Shown here piece by piece: positions 41,380-50,690 of a DNA stretch of 64,000 nt (the stretch's first letter is position 1; each line of letters begins with the position of its first letter). A program made the position numbers and the translations under genes. Below the pieces are notes generated by a model. The model saw nothing but the letters and a program-made list of their open reading frames with translations. It did not search any database and was not told where the DNA came from. The stretch is from Moorella sp. E308F (GTDB taxonomy: Bacteria > Bacillota > DSM-521 > Neomoorellales > Neomoorellaceae): contig NZ_BJKN01000001.1 of the NCBI RefSeq assembly GCF_006538365.1, positions 425,629 through 489,628 of the forward strand. Direction: 5' to 3'.

Positions 41380-43086
41380 ATGCCCCTTTTCATATCCCTG
41401 GTTGAACGGATGAGTGTAGTTATAACCCTGGCCTTTATCCTGAGCCGTTCCCGGATATTCCGGAAACTGCTCCAAGAGCAGGCCAGTTCCTACCAAAAAC
41501 TCCTACTAATCCTGCTTTTTGGCCTGCTTGGGATCTTCGGCAGCTACACCGGCATCCCCATCCAGGATGCCCTGGCCAACTCCCGGGTCATTGCCCCCAT
41601 GGTCGGCGGGCTGTTTGGTGGTCCCCTGGTTGGTTTCCTCGCCGGGCTTATTGCCGGCGGCCACCGGTTTTTTATGGGGGGCTTTACCGCCCTGGCCTGT
41701 GGCGTTTCCACCACTGTCGAAGGCCTGCTGGGGGGCCTGGTGGCGCGGGCCTACCGCCGGCGCCCTTTGCCCTGGCCGGTGGCCTTTGCCGCCGGTTTTG
41801 TTGCTGAAGCATTGCAGATGCTGATTATCCTGGCCCTGGCGCGGCCTTTTGCCGCCGCCTGGAGCCTGGTCAAGATCATCGCGTGGCCCATGATGCTGGT
41901 TAATGCCAGCGGCATTGCCCTGGCCGTAATCATTATCCAGAGTGTGCTTCGGGAGCAGGAGCTGGCCGGTGCCGTCCAGGCCCAGAAGGCCTTAAAGATT
42001 GCCAACAAGACCCTGCCGTACTTACGCCGGGGCCTCAATGCGGATTCCGCCCGCCAGGCAGCCGCTATTATTATGGAGATTACGGGCCTGGAGGCTGTAG
42101 CCATTACCAGCGGCGATGAGATCCTGGCCCACGTCGGTGCCGGGAGCGACCATCACCGCCAGGGCCAGAAGGTCCTGACCAACGCCACCCGCCAGGCCCT
42201 CGACACCGGCAAAATTCAGGTGGCCCAGGTAGCAGCAGAAATCGGCTGCCACCACCATGGTTGTCCCTTAAAGGCAGCCGTAGTCGTCCCTTTGCACTCG
42301 CGGGGCAAGGTAATCGGCACCTTAAAGCTCTACCATACCCGGGCCAATGCCGTTGGCCCCCTGGACCTGGAGCTGGCCGCCGGCCTGGGCCACCTCTTCT
42401 CCACCCAGCTGGAACTGGCGGAAATTGACCGGCAGGAACAACTGGTTGCCAAAGCCGAAATCCGGGCCCTGCAGTCCCAGATCAACCCCCACTTTTTGTT
42501 TAATGCCCTGAATACCATCATGTCCGTCTGCCGCCTGGACCCGGAAAAGGCGCGGCAGCTCCTGGGCTACCTGGGGGACTTTTTCCGCCGCAACCTGCAG
42601 CACCCGGAGCGGCCGGTCACCCTGGCTACGGAAATTGAGCATGTACGTTCTTACCTGGCCATTGAGAAGGCCCGCTTCGGCTCCCGCCTGGAGGTAACCA
42701 TTGATGTCGAGCCCGGAGTGGCCCATTACCTTTTGCCGGCCCTGACCCTCCAGCCCCTGGTGGAAAACGCCGTCAAGCACGGCCTTTTACCCCGCCGGGA
42801 GGGAGGACAGGTAACCATCACCGCCCGGGAGGTAAACGGCGAGGCCCTGATAACAGTTAGTGACAATGGTATAGGTATAGATTTAAACAAAGTAAACGGG
42901 TTATTAACGGGTAAACCGGGCAATAGTAACAATGTCGGCCTGCTTAACGTCCATGAGCGCCTGCGCCTGCTCTACGGCCCGGAATACGGCCTCCGCTTTA
43001 GCCTGAATCCGGAAGGCGGTACGCGAGTGGAATTCTCCCTGCCCCGGCAGGGGCAGGCGGTACTGAAGGAAGGGGTTGCCAGTTGA
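41380..43086 (+). CDS. LytS/BtsS-type sensor histidine kinase
   Basis: 568 aa. An N-terminal 5TM-LYT membrane domain (residues 1-190; GSYTGIPIQDALANSRVIAPMVGGLFGGP is its conserved loop, split here) is followed by a GAF-like region and the His-kinase domain. The phosphorylated His is in QINPHFLFNALNTIMSV near residue 370; the ATPase N-box is LQPLVENAVKHG, with DNGIGI and GLLNVHERL. GGAGGTG precedes the ATG. The set LytS-LytTR-CstA matches BtsSR-type pyruvate sensing. Confidence 0.92.
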   Translation: MPLFISLVERMSVVITLAFILSRSRIFRKLLQEQASSYQKLLLILLFGLLGIFGSYTGIPIQDALANSRVIAPMVGGLFGGPLVGFLAGLIAGGHRFFMGGFTALACGVSTTVEGLLGGLVARAYRRRPLPWPVAFAAGFVAEALQMLIILALARPFAAAWSLVKIIAWPMMLVNASGIALAVIIIQSVLREQELAGAVQAQKALKIANKTLPYLRRGLNADSARQAAAIIMEITGLEAVAITSGDEILAHVGAGSDHHRQGQKVLTNATRQALDTGKIQVAQVAAEIGCHHHGCPLKAAVVVPLHSRGKVIGTLKLYHTRANAVGPLDLELAAGLGHLFSTQLELAEIDRQEQLVAKAEIRALQSQINPHFLFNALNTIMSVCRLDPEKARQLLGYLGDFFRRNLQHPERPVTLATEIEHVRSYLAIEKARFGSRLEVTIDVEPGVAHYLLPALTLQPLVENAVKHGLLPRREGGQVTITAREVNGEALITVSDNGIGIDLNKVNGLLTGKPGNSNNVGLLNVHERLRLLYGPEYGLRFSLNPEGGTRVEFSLPRQGQAVLKEGVAS

Positions 43087-43832
43087 TCAAGGCCCTTATC
43101 GTCGACGACGAAGAACCGGCCCGCCAAGAACTACGTTATTATATTGAACAGGATGCCAACTTTACGGTCTGCGGTGAGGCTTCCGGGGGCAGCGAGGCCC
43201 TGGAACTGGCCTCTTCCCTGCAGCCGGAGGTTGTTTTTCTGGATATTGAACTCTGGGACCTGGACGGGGTAGAAGTGGCGCGGCTGCTTTTAAAGCAGCC
43301 CCGTACCCCCTTAATCATCTTTGCCACTGCCTATGACGACTACGCCATCGAGGCCTTTGAACTCAATGCCGTCGATTACCTGTTAAAGCCCTTCACGGCC
43401 GAAAGGGTGGCCACCACCCTGGCCCGGGTGCGCCAGTTGCTCCAGCAACATGAAACCCCACCGCTGGCCAACCTCCTGCGCCAGCTGGCGACTACTCGCA
43501 AGACTACCAAGGTGGCCGCCTGGAAGGAAGACCGGCTGCTGGTTATCGACCCGGGGGATATTATTTATGCCGAAGCCCAGGGCCACCAGGTGCTCCTGAA
43601 AACTAACCAGGGCACTTTGCGATTTCCCGGCACCCTGCAGGAACTGGAAGACAAGCTGGACAGTGGTTTCTTAAGGGTCCACCGCAGCTTTATTGTCAAC
43701 CTTGACCTGGTACGGGAAGTAGTCCCCTATTTCCACGGCACCTACCGCCTGATGCTCAAGGACCAGGAAAAGACCGAAATACCCGTCGGCCGCACCTATC
43801 TCAAGGACGTGCGGGCAGTCCTCGGCTTTTAA
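43083..43832 (+). CDS. LytTR response regulator
   Basis: 249 aa. TTG start overlapping the kinase stop (TTGA). Receiver domain with DDEEP acidic pair and the phospho-Asp in VVFLDIELWDLDG (about residue 54); LytTR DNA-binding domain from about residue 140 (RLLVIDPGDIIYAEAQGHQVLL ... LRVHRSFIVNL, split). It should bind direct repeats upstream of cstA. Confidence 0.93.
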   Translation: MIKALIVDDEEPARQELRYYIEQDANFTVCGEASGGSEALELASSLQPEVVFLDIELWDLDGVEVARLLLKQPRTPLIIFATAYDDYAIEAFELNAVDYLLKPFTAERVATTLARVRQLLQQHETPPLANLLRQLATTRKTTKVAAWKEDRLLVIDPGDIIYAEAQGHQVLLKTNQGTLRFPGTLQELEDKLDSGFLRVHRSFIVNLDLVREVVPYFHGTYRLMLKDQEKTEIPVGRTYLKDVRAVLGF

Positions 43833-43841
43833 GTTCTCCCG

Positions 43842-43870
43842 GCGCCGTTCAGGCATCAATAGCGTCGTTG
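43842..43870 (+). promoter_or_regulatory. possible LytTR direct repeats before cstA
   Basis: GCGCCGTTC (43842-43850) and GCGTCGTTG (43862-43870) are 7/9 identical and 20 bp apart start to start, near the period of LytTR sites. Confidence 0.35.
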
Positions 43871-43949
43871 GGGCAATATAAATGGTCGCTCCCTCCCTCT
43901 GGCCTTAAAATTTTAAATAGATAATCAGGCAGAGGAGGTCGCAGCACTT

Positions 43950-45392
43950 ATGGTAACTTTCTGGGTATCCATCATAATCCTCCTGGTGGGCTATTTCCTT
44001 TACGGAACTTTTGTCGAGAGGGTCTTTGCCCCCCAGGAACAGCGCTCCACCCCGGCACTGAGGCTCAACGACGGCGTTGACTATGTGCCCATGAACTGGA
44101 AACGGGACTTCCTGATCCAGCTCTTAAACATTGCCGGCCTGGGGCCCATTTTCGGCGCCATCCAGGGGGCCCTGTGGGGGCCGGTGGCCTTTATCTGGAT
44201 CGTCCTGGGCGGTATCTTTGCCGGCGCCGTCCATGATTACCTCGTCGGCATGCTCTCCGTGCGCCACGACGGCGCCAACCTGCCGGCCATTGTCGGCAAT
44301 TACCTTGGTTCCAAGATGAAACAATTCGTTAATATTTTTACCGTCGTCGTCCTCATCCTGGTAGGTACCGTCTTCATGACCGGCCCGGCCCAGCTCCTGG
44401 CCAAGCTAACTCCTGCGCACTTAACCTATACTTTCTGGCTGGCCGTCATTTTAGCCTATTACTTCCTGGCGACAATTTTGCCTGTTGATAAAATTATTGG
44501 TAGGGTTTATCCCCTCTTCGGCGCCGTGCTAATTATTATGGCCATAGGGATTATCGGCGGGATTATGGTTAAAGGGTATCATATTCCTGAATTAACCCTG
44601 GCCAACCTGCATCCCCAGGGAGCGCCCCTGTGGCCCCTTCTCTTTATCACCATTGCCTGCGGCGCCATCAGCGGTTTCCACGCCACCCAGTCGCCTATAA
44701 TCGCTCGCTGCCTGGAAAATGAGCGTTATGGCCGCCGGGTCTTTTATGGGGCCATGATTGTTGAATCGATTATCGCCCTTATCTGGGCCGCTGCTGCCAT
44801 GACTTTCTTTGGCGGCACCAACGGCCTGGCTAACGGTTTAAAGAGCCTGGGCGGTCCGGCCGGCATCGTCAACCAGGCCTCCTTTACCCTCCTGGGTACC
44901 ATTGGCGGCGTCCTGGCCGTCCTGGGGGTTATCGTCCTGCCCGTCACCTCCGGTGATACCGCCTTCCGGGCAGCAAGGCTCACCATTGCCGAATTCCTGG
45001 GGTTAAAGCAGGGGCCCATAATTAACCGCTATAAAATTGCCATTCCCATCTTTGCCATAGGTTTTATTTTGAGCCAGATTGACTTCACCATCGTGTGGCG
45101 TTACTTCGCCTGGTCCAACCAGACCCTGGCCATGATTGCCCTCTGGGCCGCCGCCGTCTACCTGGCCCGGCAGCGCAGCTTCCACTGGGTGGCTACACTT
45201 CCGGCTACCTTCATGACGGCCGTCAGCATCACCTATATCCTCCAGGCGCCGGAAGGCCTGCACCTGGCCACCAGCATTTCCTACCCGGTAGGTATAGCCG
45301 CAGCCGCCCTGGCTCTGCTGGCCTTCCTGTGGCAGGTTTACAGCCGGGAAGCTGTCTTAAGCGGCGCCAAACCCAAACCGGAGACCAGGTAA
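43950..45392 (+). CDS. cstA: carbon starvation protein CstA family transporter
   Basis: 480 aa with about 12-14 hydrophobic helices; the short Firmicute form (E. coli CstA is about 700). CstA motifs: GPIFGAIQGALWGPVAFIWIVLGG (split), GAVHDYLVGMLSVRHDG near 90, GAISGFHATQSPIIARCLENERYGR near 235. AGGAGGT before the ATG. Family members import pyruvate or peptides by proton symport; with the adjacent LytS/LytTR pair, pyruvate uptake is the leading idea. Confidence 0.92.
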   Translation: MVTFWVSIIILLVGYFLYGTFVERVFAPQEQRSTPALRLNDGVDYVPMNWKRDFLIQLLNIAGLGPIFGAIQGALWGPVAFIWIVLGGIFAGAVHDYLVGMLSVRHDGANLPAIVGNYLGSKMKQFVNIFTVVVLILVGTVFMTGPAQLLAKLTPAHLTYTFWLAVILAYYFLATILPVDKIIGRVYPLFGAVLIIMAIGIIGGIMVKGYHIPELTLANLHPQGAPLWPLLFITIACGAISGFHATQSPIIARCLENERYGRRVFYGAMIVESIIALIWAAAAMTFFGGTNGLANGLKSLGGPAGIVNQASFTLLGTIGGVLAVLGVIVLPVTSGDTAFRAARLTIAEFLGLKQGPIINRYKIAIPIFAIGFILSQIDFTIVWRYFAWSNQTLAMIALWAAAVYLARQRSFHWVATLPATFMTAVSITYILQAPEGLHLATSISYPVGIAAAALALLAFLWQVYSREAVLSGAKPKPETR

Positions 45393-45402
45393 AGAAATTA
45401 AT

Positions 45403-45428
45403 CCCCGGGTTAAACTCCTAACCCGGGG
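45403..45428. terminator. bidirectional terminator between cstA and cwlD
   Basis: CCCCGGGTTA and TAACCCGGGG form a 10-bp stem; ATTTTTATAT follows on the plus strand and a weaker T-run on the minus strand. Confidence 0.85.
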
Positions 45429-45443
45429 ATTTTTATATCTGCA

Positions 45444-46190
45444 TCAGGGGGCTTTTCTTTTTGCCTGGCCGTACTCCCCAGCCCCGGGGCCTTTTCCCGC
45501 CAGGTAATTAACAACGCCGGCATAGATGGCAAAGGCCATCTGGCGCTGGTAGTGGGGATCCGCCAGGAGCTTTTCTTCCCGGGGGTTGGAGATAAAGCCG
45601 ACTTCCACAATGACTGCCGGGATCTTCTGGGTACGCAGGACAAAGGCATCAATACTTAAAGGCACCCGGTCGGTATTGGCCAGGCGGCGCCTGATTTCCG
45701 CCTGGATGGCCTCAGCCAGTTTTTTCCCTTCCGGCGATTTGGGGTCGTAAAAGAGCTGGGCGCCCCTTTCCCGGCCGTCAAAGGCGTTGCAGTGGACGGA
45801 GATAAAGAGGTCAGCCTTGACCTTCCGGGCGAGCTTAACCCGTTCCACCAGATCATCGCCGGATTCTCCTTCCTGGACGTTTTCATCCTGGCGGGTGAGG
45901 AAAACGTGAGCGCCGCCCTGGCTTAAAAATTCTGCCAGGCGCTGGCTGATAGCCAGGTTAATCCGGTCTTCCGGGGTTCCAGCCGGGCCTGTGGCTCCGG
46001 AATCAATCCCGCCGTGGCCGGGGTCGACCACCACCACCTGGTTGGCCACCGCCCAGGAAAGGGCCTGGATGGCCTGCTCCTCTTTCAGGCCCTGGTAGCG
46101 ACTCCAGGCCAAAAGTACAGCCGTAACTACCAGTACGGCTGCCATAAACTTAAGGCTGCGCCGCCGGGGAACAAATACCACCCGCGCCAT
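45444..46190 (-). CDS. cwlD: N-acetylmuramoyl-L-alanine amidase CwlD
   Basis: 248 aa. N-terminal membrane helix (FMAAVLVVTAVLLAW), then Amidase_3: VVVDPGHGGIDSGATG (zinc His, Glu later), HVFLTRQDENV, ISVHCNAFDG and VIVEVGFISNPREEKLL (catalytic Glu). CwlD removes peptides from spore cortex muramic acid to make muramic lactam, supporting a spore-forming host. ATG with GGGGGAGG upstream. Confidence 0.92.
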   Translation of the reverse strand: MARVVFVPRRRSLKFMAAVLVVTAVLLAWSRYQGLKEEQAIQALSWAVANQVVVVDPGHGGIDSGATGPAGTPEDRINLAISQRLAEFLSQGGAHVFLTRQDENVQEGESGDDLVERVKLARKVKADLFISVHCNAFDGRERGAQLFYDPKSPEGKKLAEAIQAEIRRRLANTDRVPLSIDAFVLRTQKIPAVIVEVGFISNPREEKLLADPHYQRQMAFAIYAGVVNYLAGKGPGAGEYGQAKRKAP

Positions 46191-46397
46191 GAACCCCGCC
46201 TCCCCCGGTAAAAAATATGCCCTAAATTAGTTCGTTAAACCAGGGAACTATTTCCTGCCCGGGCAAAAAAATAATCCTTGATCCTCCTTCCTTATATTGT
46301 TAAAATTAAATTTCAAGCAAAAGCAAAGGGGCTTTCAAAAAGTTACATAAGCCACCTAAGAAGTGAAAACTATGGGAATAAGAAGGGAAGAAAACCT

Positions 46398-47375
46398 GTG
46401 TCCGTAATCGTAGTCCAGGACCTGGTCAAGCGCTTTAATGACCTCACCGCCGTCGCCGGGGTGACCTTTAACGTCGAAGAGGGGGAGATCTTCGGCTTCC
46501 TGGGGCCAAATGGAGCCGGTAAATCGACCACCATCAAAATGCTCTGTACCCTGCTCAAGCCCACCAGCGGCCGGGTCACCCTGGCCGGCTTTGATGTTGC
46601 CCGCCAGCCGGATGCTGTGCGCCGCGCCATCGGCCTGGTTTTCCAGGACAACTCCCTGGACGACCGCCTGACAGCCGAAGAAAACCTGCGTTTCCACGGC
46701 CTCCTCTACGGGCTCTCCCGGGCTACCATCAAAGAGCGCATGGACGAAGTACTGGCCATGGTGGATCTGGCCGGGCGCCGGCGGGATATCGTCCGCACCT
46801 TTTCCGGCGGCATGCGGCGACGGCTGGAAATCGCCCGCGGCTTCCTGCACCACCCCAAAGTCCTTTTCCTGGATGAACCGACGGTCGGCCTGGACCCCCA
46901 GACCCGCAGCGCCATCTGGCAGCACATTCACCGCCTGCGCCGGGAGAAAAACATCACCATCTTTATGACCACCCATTACATGGACGAAGCGGAAAACTGC
47001 GACCGTATCGCCATCATTGACCACGGCCGCATCCAGGCCCTGGATACACCGGACAACCTGAAACGCCGGCTGGGAGGCGATGTGGTCACCATGATGACTG
47101 TTGATGACGCCCGCCTGCAGCAGGAGATTGCCGCCCGCTACGGCGTGAAGGTCATTAAAGACGAAGAGGGCCTGCGCCTGCAGGTGGATGACGGGGCTGC
47201 CTTCATACCCCGGGTGGCCGCCGATTTCCGGGGGCAGATTAACAGCATACATTTACGGCGCCCTACCCTGGATGACGTTTTCTTAAGCCTCACCGGCCGG
47301 GCCATAAGGGAAGATAAAGTCTCTTCCGCCGAGCTCATGCGCCTGAACCGCCGCCACGGCCGCCGGCGGCACTAA
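46398..47375 (+). CDS. ABC transporter ATP-binding protein (DrrA-like)
   Basis: 325 aa. The GTG at 46398-46400 is preferred; AAGGGAAG lies upstream and homology begins at VIVVQDLVKRFNDL. Walker A FLGPNGAGKSTTIKML near 38, signature RTFSGGMRRRLEIARG near 134, Walker B VLFLDEPTVGLDP, H-loop TTHYMDEAENCD. The C-terminal 80-residue extension is typical of daunorubicin-resistance-type exporters. Confidence 0.92.
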   Translation: MSVIVVQDLVKRFNDLTAVAGVTFNVEEGEIFGFLGPNGAGKSTTIKMLCTLLKPTSGRVTLAGFDVARQPDAVRRAIGLVFQDNSLDDRLTAEENLRFHGLLYGLSRATIKERMDEVLAMVDLAGRRRDIVRTFSGGMRRRLEIARGFLHHPKVLFLDEPTVGLDPQTRSAIWQHIHRLRREKNITIFMTTHYMDEAENCDRIAIIDHGRIQALDTPDNLKRRLGGDVVTMMTVDDARLQQEIAARYGVKVIKDEEGLRLQVDDGAAFIPRVAADFRGQINSIHLRRPTLDDVFLSLTGRAIREDKVSSAELMRLNRRHGRRRH

Positions 47376-47388
47376 GGAGGAACATCCC

Positions 47389-48183
47389 ATGCAACCTGCC
47401 CTGCGGGCTATCTACACCATCTGGTACCGGGAATTTATCCGCTTCATCCGGGAACGCAGCCGCATCATAGGTATGATCGGCCAGCCGCTGCTCTACCTCC
47501 TCATCGTCGGCCAGGGCATTGCGGCCGCCATGGGCTTTCGCGGCGTACCAGCCGGTGTACCCGTTAACTACGTCCAGTTCATGTACCCCGGCATCCTGGG
47601 GATGTCCGTTCTTTTCACCTCCATTTTTTCCGGTGTCTCCATCATCTGGGACCGGGAGTTCGGCTTTTTGAAAGAGGTCCTGGTGGCGCCGGTGCCCCGC
47701 TGGGCCACCGCCCTGGGTAAAGCCCTGGGAGGCAGCACGGTAGCCCTCATCCAGGCCGCCATCATGCTCCTCCTGGCGCCCTTAATCAAGATATCCCTAA
47801 CCCCGCTCCTAATCCTCCAGCTCCTGGGCATCTTGTTCCTTATTTCCCTGGGCCTGACCTTTCTGGGCATCGCTGTGGCCAGCCGTATGCAAACCATGGA
47901 AGGCTTCCAGATGTTCATGAATTTCCTGGTCATGCCCCTCTTTTTCCTGAGCGGCGCCATGTTCCCCATGACCAACCTGCCAGGATGGATGAGTGTTTTG
48001 ATGAAAATAGACCCCCTCACCTACGGTGTTGATGCCCTCAGGCGACTGGTGTACAGTGGCACCGACCCCCGGGCGTTGCAATATCTTGTTCATTACAGCC
48101 TGGAGTTTGACCTGGTCGTAGTTACCGGCGTGGCCCTGTTCCTGGGATTCTTAGGCTCCTTGTCCTTCAGCCGGCAGGAGTAA
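47389..48183 (+). CDS. ABC-2 type permease (DrrB-like)
   Basis: 264 aa, six hydrophobic helices. N-terminus RAIYTIWYREFIRFIRERSR and the ABC-2 core FLSGAMFPMTNLPGWM near 190 and VDALRRLVYSG are typical. AAGGAGG before the ATG; 13 bp after the ATPase gene. The pair is an exporter for a hydrophobic compound; substrate not known. Confidence 0.9.
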   Translation: MQPALRAIYTIWYREFIRFIRERSRIIGMIGQPLLYLLIVGQGIAAAMGFRGVPAGVPVNYVQFMYPGILGMSVLFTSIFSGVSIIWDREFGFLKEVLVAPVPRWATALGKALGGSTVALIQAAIMLLLAPLIKISLTPLLILQLLGILFLISLGLTFLGIAVASRMQTMEGFQMFMNFLVMPLFFLSGAMFPMTNLPGWMSVLMKIDPLTYGVDALRRLVYSGTDPRALQYLVHYSLEFDLVVVTGVALFLGFLGSLSFSRQE

Positions 48184-48191
48184 ATAACAAA

Positions 48192-48228
48192 AAGGCGTCT
48201 GGAAACAAGCCTCTTCTCCAGCCGCCTT
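48192..48228 (-). terminator. terminator of the OsmC-symporter operon
   Basis: AAGGCG-T-CTGGA faces TCCAG-C-CGCCTT. On the minus strand it is followed by TTTTTGTTATT, about 55 nt past the symporter stop. It may also end the plus-strand ABC operon. Confidence 0.75.
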
Positions 48229-48283
48229 ACAATAAACTTACTGCTCCAATACTTTTTATCCCCCGTCAGCAATTCCGGGTAAA

Positions 48284-49927
48284 CTACTTGCCCGCCGGTC
48301 CTGCCTGGGGGCTGACCTCCGGCACAACTGCACTTTCTTCCTTTTCTTTAGTAAAGGTAATTACCATGCAGAAGGCAGCAATAAAGATCAGGAAAAGGAC
48401 CATGCCAAAAACGCCTTTAGCATAAAGCCAGGTAAACTGGTTAACAGCCAGGATGATTAAAGCCAGCCCGGCAATCATGGCCCCGAAACCAACACTCCTG
48501 GCTGCTCCTTTCCCGGGTATCGCCCAGCGATAGCTGCCAGTCCTTTCAATCAAGGTAACCAGGGTTAAAGCAGAAACGTTAAAAATCATCCCGATCCACA
48601 CCGGGTGAATATTTAAGTAAAATTTGGCGGGGTGCCAGCCACCCAGGTGATACCAGGTTATACCTGAAACAAAGCCCGCGACCAGGGCGCTGACAGCCGC
48701 CTTGCGGCTGGCCAGAGGCCAGAAGAGTACGCCAATAATGGGAGCAAAGGTAGCCCCGTTGCGGGCCGTCCAGGCCAGGACATTCCACCACGCGGCCTGT
48801 TCTGTCCGCAGGAAACCAAAGATAATCATCAATACGGTCAATACCACCAGTGACCACTTGGTGTAGAGAACCATCTGCTTGTCGCTAACTTTAGGATTCA
48901 AGGACGAAACCACATCCCGGCCCAGGCTGGTAGCCCCGGAGAACTGGCAGGGAGCTCCCCACCCCAGGGCGCAGGCCCAGATACCCATGAAGAAGATGCC
49001 CACCAGGGGTGGCGGTAAAACCTGGGCCAGGTATTTGGGTACTGCCACCAGGCCGCGGCCGACGCCAGGGGCCACTACTGCTGCGGCCATGCCAAAGAGA
49101 ACGCCCATGACAATAAAGACGATATTAAAACCTGCCGCCCAGAGGAGACCCTTTTGCCCCTCTTCCGGCGTACGGCAGGAGAGGGCCATCTGGAAGGCCG
49201 CCTGAGCCAGGAAAACGTTGACCAGGAAGGTGCCGAACCAGGCTAGTATTGTCTGCAGGCCAACGGTAGTCAGGCCGAACATGGCCGGTTTGGCCGCTGC
49301 CAGCTGGGCCAGGCCGGTAAAACCAGGTTTAATAAAGAAGGCGATAAGGCCGATAATAAACATCATAGTAAAAGCAATACTATTGGCTGTTTGCGTAAAG
49401 ACCACCGACCACATGCCGCCCGCCTGCAGGTAGATAAGAAGGAGTAAAGCGCTGAAAATTACCCAGGTGGACAAGGACATTCCTGTAAAGGCGCTCATGG
49501 CGGCGGCAAAGGCCAGGGCATTGGCGGTGGCGTACATAGGAAAGGTAAAGGCCGTGACAGCGCCGGCGATGGCCTTGGCCGTCCGGCCATAGCGATCACC
49601 TATTAAACCCGATACGGTCACTACCAGACGCTTGCGAAAGGGTATCACAAAAAACAAGGCGATAATTATCACGTGGATTAATTCCGCCACGCCGTACCAG
49701 CCGGCAGAAATACCCGTCGTGTACGCCAGCTCCAGGATAGCGATATACGAGGAACCGGAAAAAAGCCCGGTGATACAGACGGCTACCATCCAGGGCTTAA
49801 ACTTACGGCCGCCCACCCAGAAGTCCTCACCACGGGCGGCACGGCTCCTGGCAATGTTGCCGGCAATAATAAGAACGACTGTATAGATAACAGCCATAAA
49901 TAAAATCCATAAAGCGTAGGTATTCAT
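48284..49927 (-). CDS. sodium:solute symporter (SSF) family transporter
   Basis: 547 aa, about 13 hydrophobic helices. VGGRKFKPWMVAVCITGLFSGSSYI near 38 and SFIG-like loops match SSF transporters; the C-terminal tail is charged and proline-rich. GGGGGGAA before the ATG. It follows the OsmC gene by 39 bp and so probably shares its sigma-54 promoter. Substrate unknown; it differs from the paaK-linked symporter. Confidence 0.87.
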   Translation of the reverse strand: MNTYALWILFMAVIYTVVLIIAGNIARSRAARGEDFWVGGRKFKPWMVAVCITGLFSGSSYIAILELAYTTGISAGWYGVAELIHVIIIALFFVIPFRKRLVVTVSGLIGDRYGRTAKAIAGAVTAFTFPMYATANALAFAAAMSAFTGMSLSTWVIFSALLLLIYLQAGGMWSVVFTQTANSIAFTMMFIIGLIAFFIKPGFTGLAQLAAAKPAMFGLTTVGLQTILAWFGTFLVNVFLAQAAFQMALSCRTPEEGQKGLLWAAGFNIVFIVMGVLFGMAAAVVAPGVGRGLVAVPKYLAQVLPPPLVGIFFMGIWACALGWGAPCQFSGATSLGRDVVSSLNPKVSDKQMVLYTKWSLVVLTVLMIIFGFLRTEQAAWWNVLAWTARNGATFAPIIGVLFWPLASRKAAVSALVAGFVSGITWYHLGGWHPAKFYLNIHPVWIGMIFNVSALTLVTLIERTGSYRWAIPGKGAARSVGFGAMIAGLALIILAVNQFTWLYAKGVFGMVLFLIFIAAFCMVITFTKEKEESAVVPEVSPQAGPAGK

Positions 49928-49966
49928 TCACAGTTCCCCCCTGTAGCCCTGTTAAAAATTTACACT

Positions 49967-50425
49967 TTAATTACCACTGGCCTCTTTCAGGAAAGGGTAA
50001 GGATACTCTTCTCCGTTAATTTTAAAGGCATACTCGATGGAACCGGCCGCCTTCATCATGTTGGCTGCCGAGCAGTACACCTCGTCGGCCAGCTTGATGG
50101 CCTGGGCCACCTTTTCCGGCGGGATATTGGCACCCTGGAAATCGTAAACTACCCGCATCCGGGTAAAAATCTTGGGGTGGTCGGCGGCCCTCTCACCTTC
50201 TACCGCAATAGTCAGGTTATCAAAGCTGACCCGCATTTTTCGCAGGATGTGGGTTACCTCGATACCGGTGCAACCGCCCAGGGCCATAAGCATCAGGTCC
50301 ATAGGCCGGGTCCCCTGGTTTTCGCCACCATAAACAGGGCTGGCGTCCATGGCCACCCGGTGGCCGGCACCGTCGTCCCCCACAAACTGCATCTTTCCCA
50401 CCCAGCTGACAGTCACTTTTCCCAT
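49967..50425 (-). CDS. OsmC-family peroxidase-like protein
   Basis: 152 aa from ATG 50423-50425 (AAGGAGG upstream). OsmC/Ohr fold: DLMLMALGGCTGIEVTHILRK near residue 45 has the peroxidatic Cys (GGCTG); the second Cys of the family is present as VYCSAANMMKAAG near 120. May reduce organic hydroperoxides with a thiol donor. First gene after the second sigma-54 promoter. Confidence 0.88.
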   Translation of the reverse strand: MGKVTVSWVGKMQFVGDDGAGHRVAMDASPVYGGENQGTRPMDLMLMALGGCTGIEVTHILRKMRVSFDNLTIAVEGERAADHPKIFTRMRVVYDFQGANIPPEKVAQAIKLADEVYCSAANMMKAAGSIEYAFKINGEEYPYPFLKEASGN

Positions 50426-50474
50426 ACGTTTTTCCTCCTTGCAGTTATTCTTGTTACCACAATCACTTCTTATT

Positions 50475-50490
50475 TGCAAAACTCATGCCA
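50475..50490 (-). promoter_or_regulatory. sigma-54 promoter of the OsmC-symporter operon
   Basis: Minus strand TGGCAT-GAGTT-TTGCA matches the -24/-12 consensus. Predicted start near 50463, 38 nt before the OsmC ATG. The sigma-54 activator gene ends 170 bp upstream. Confidence 0.85.
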
Positions 50491-50583
50491 GGATATAAAA
50501 AATCCCGCCGTGCCTCCTCTGGCTCCGAGGGGGAGGAATCTAAGGGGAAAGGATAAATAAATTTCTTTACCCGGTCTATATAC

Positions 50584-50690
50584 GCACCAGATATTCATTT
50601 AATTTATCTCTTTCTTCAGCCGCATTATAGCTGACGTAAAATAATTCATGGTGGTACAGTATTAAACCATATCGGTTCGATTTTGCACCA
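50584..50690. promoter_or_regulatory. possible enhancer half-sites for the sigma-54 activator
   Basis: GCACCAG (50584-50590), TGGTGGTACA (50649-50658) and TTGCACCA (50683-50690) resemble halves of the TGGTGCA/TGCACCA palindrome found before the regulator gene. They lie roughly 120-225 bp upstream of the predicted start, as enhancers do. Confidence 0.4.
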
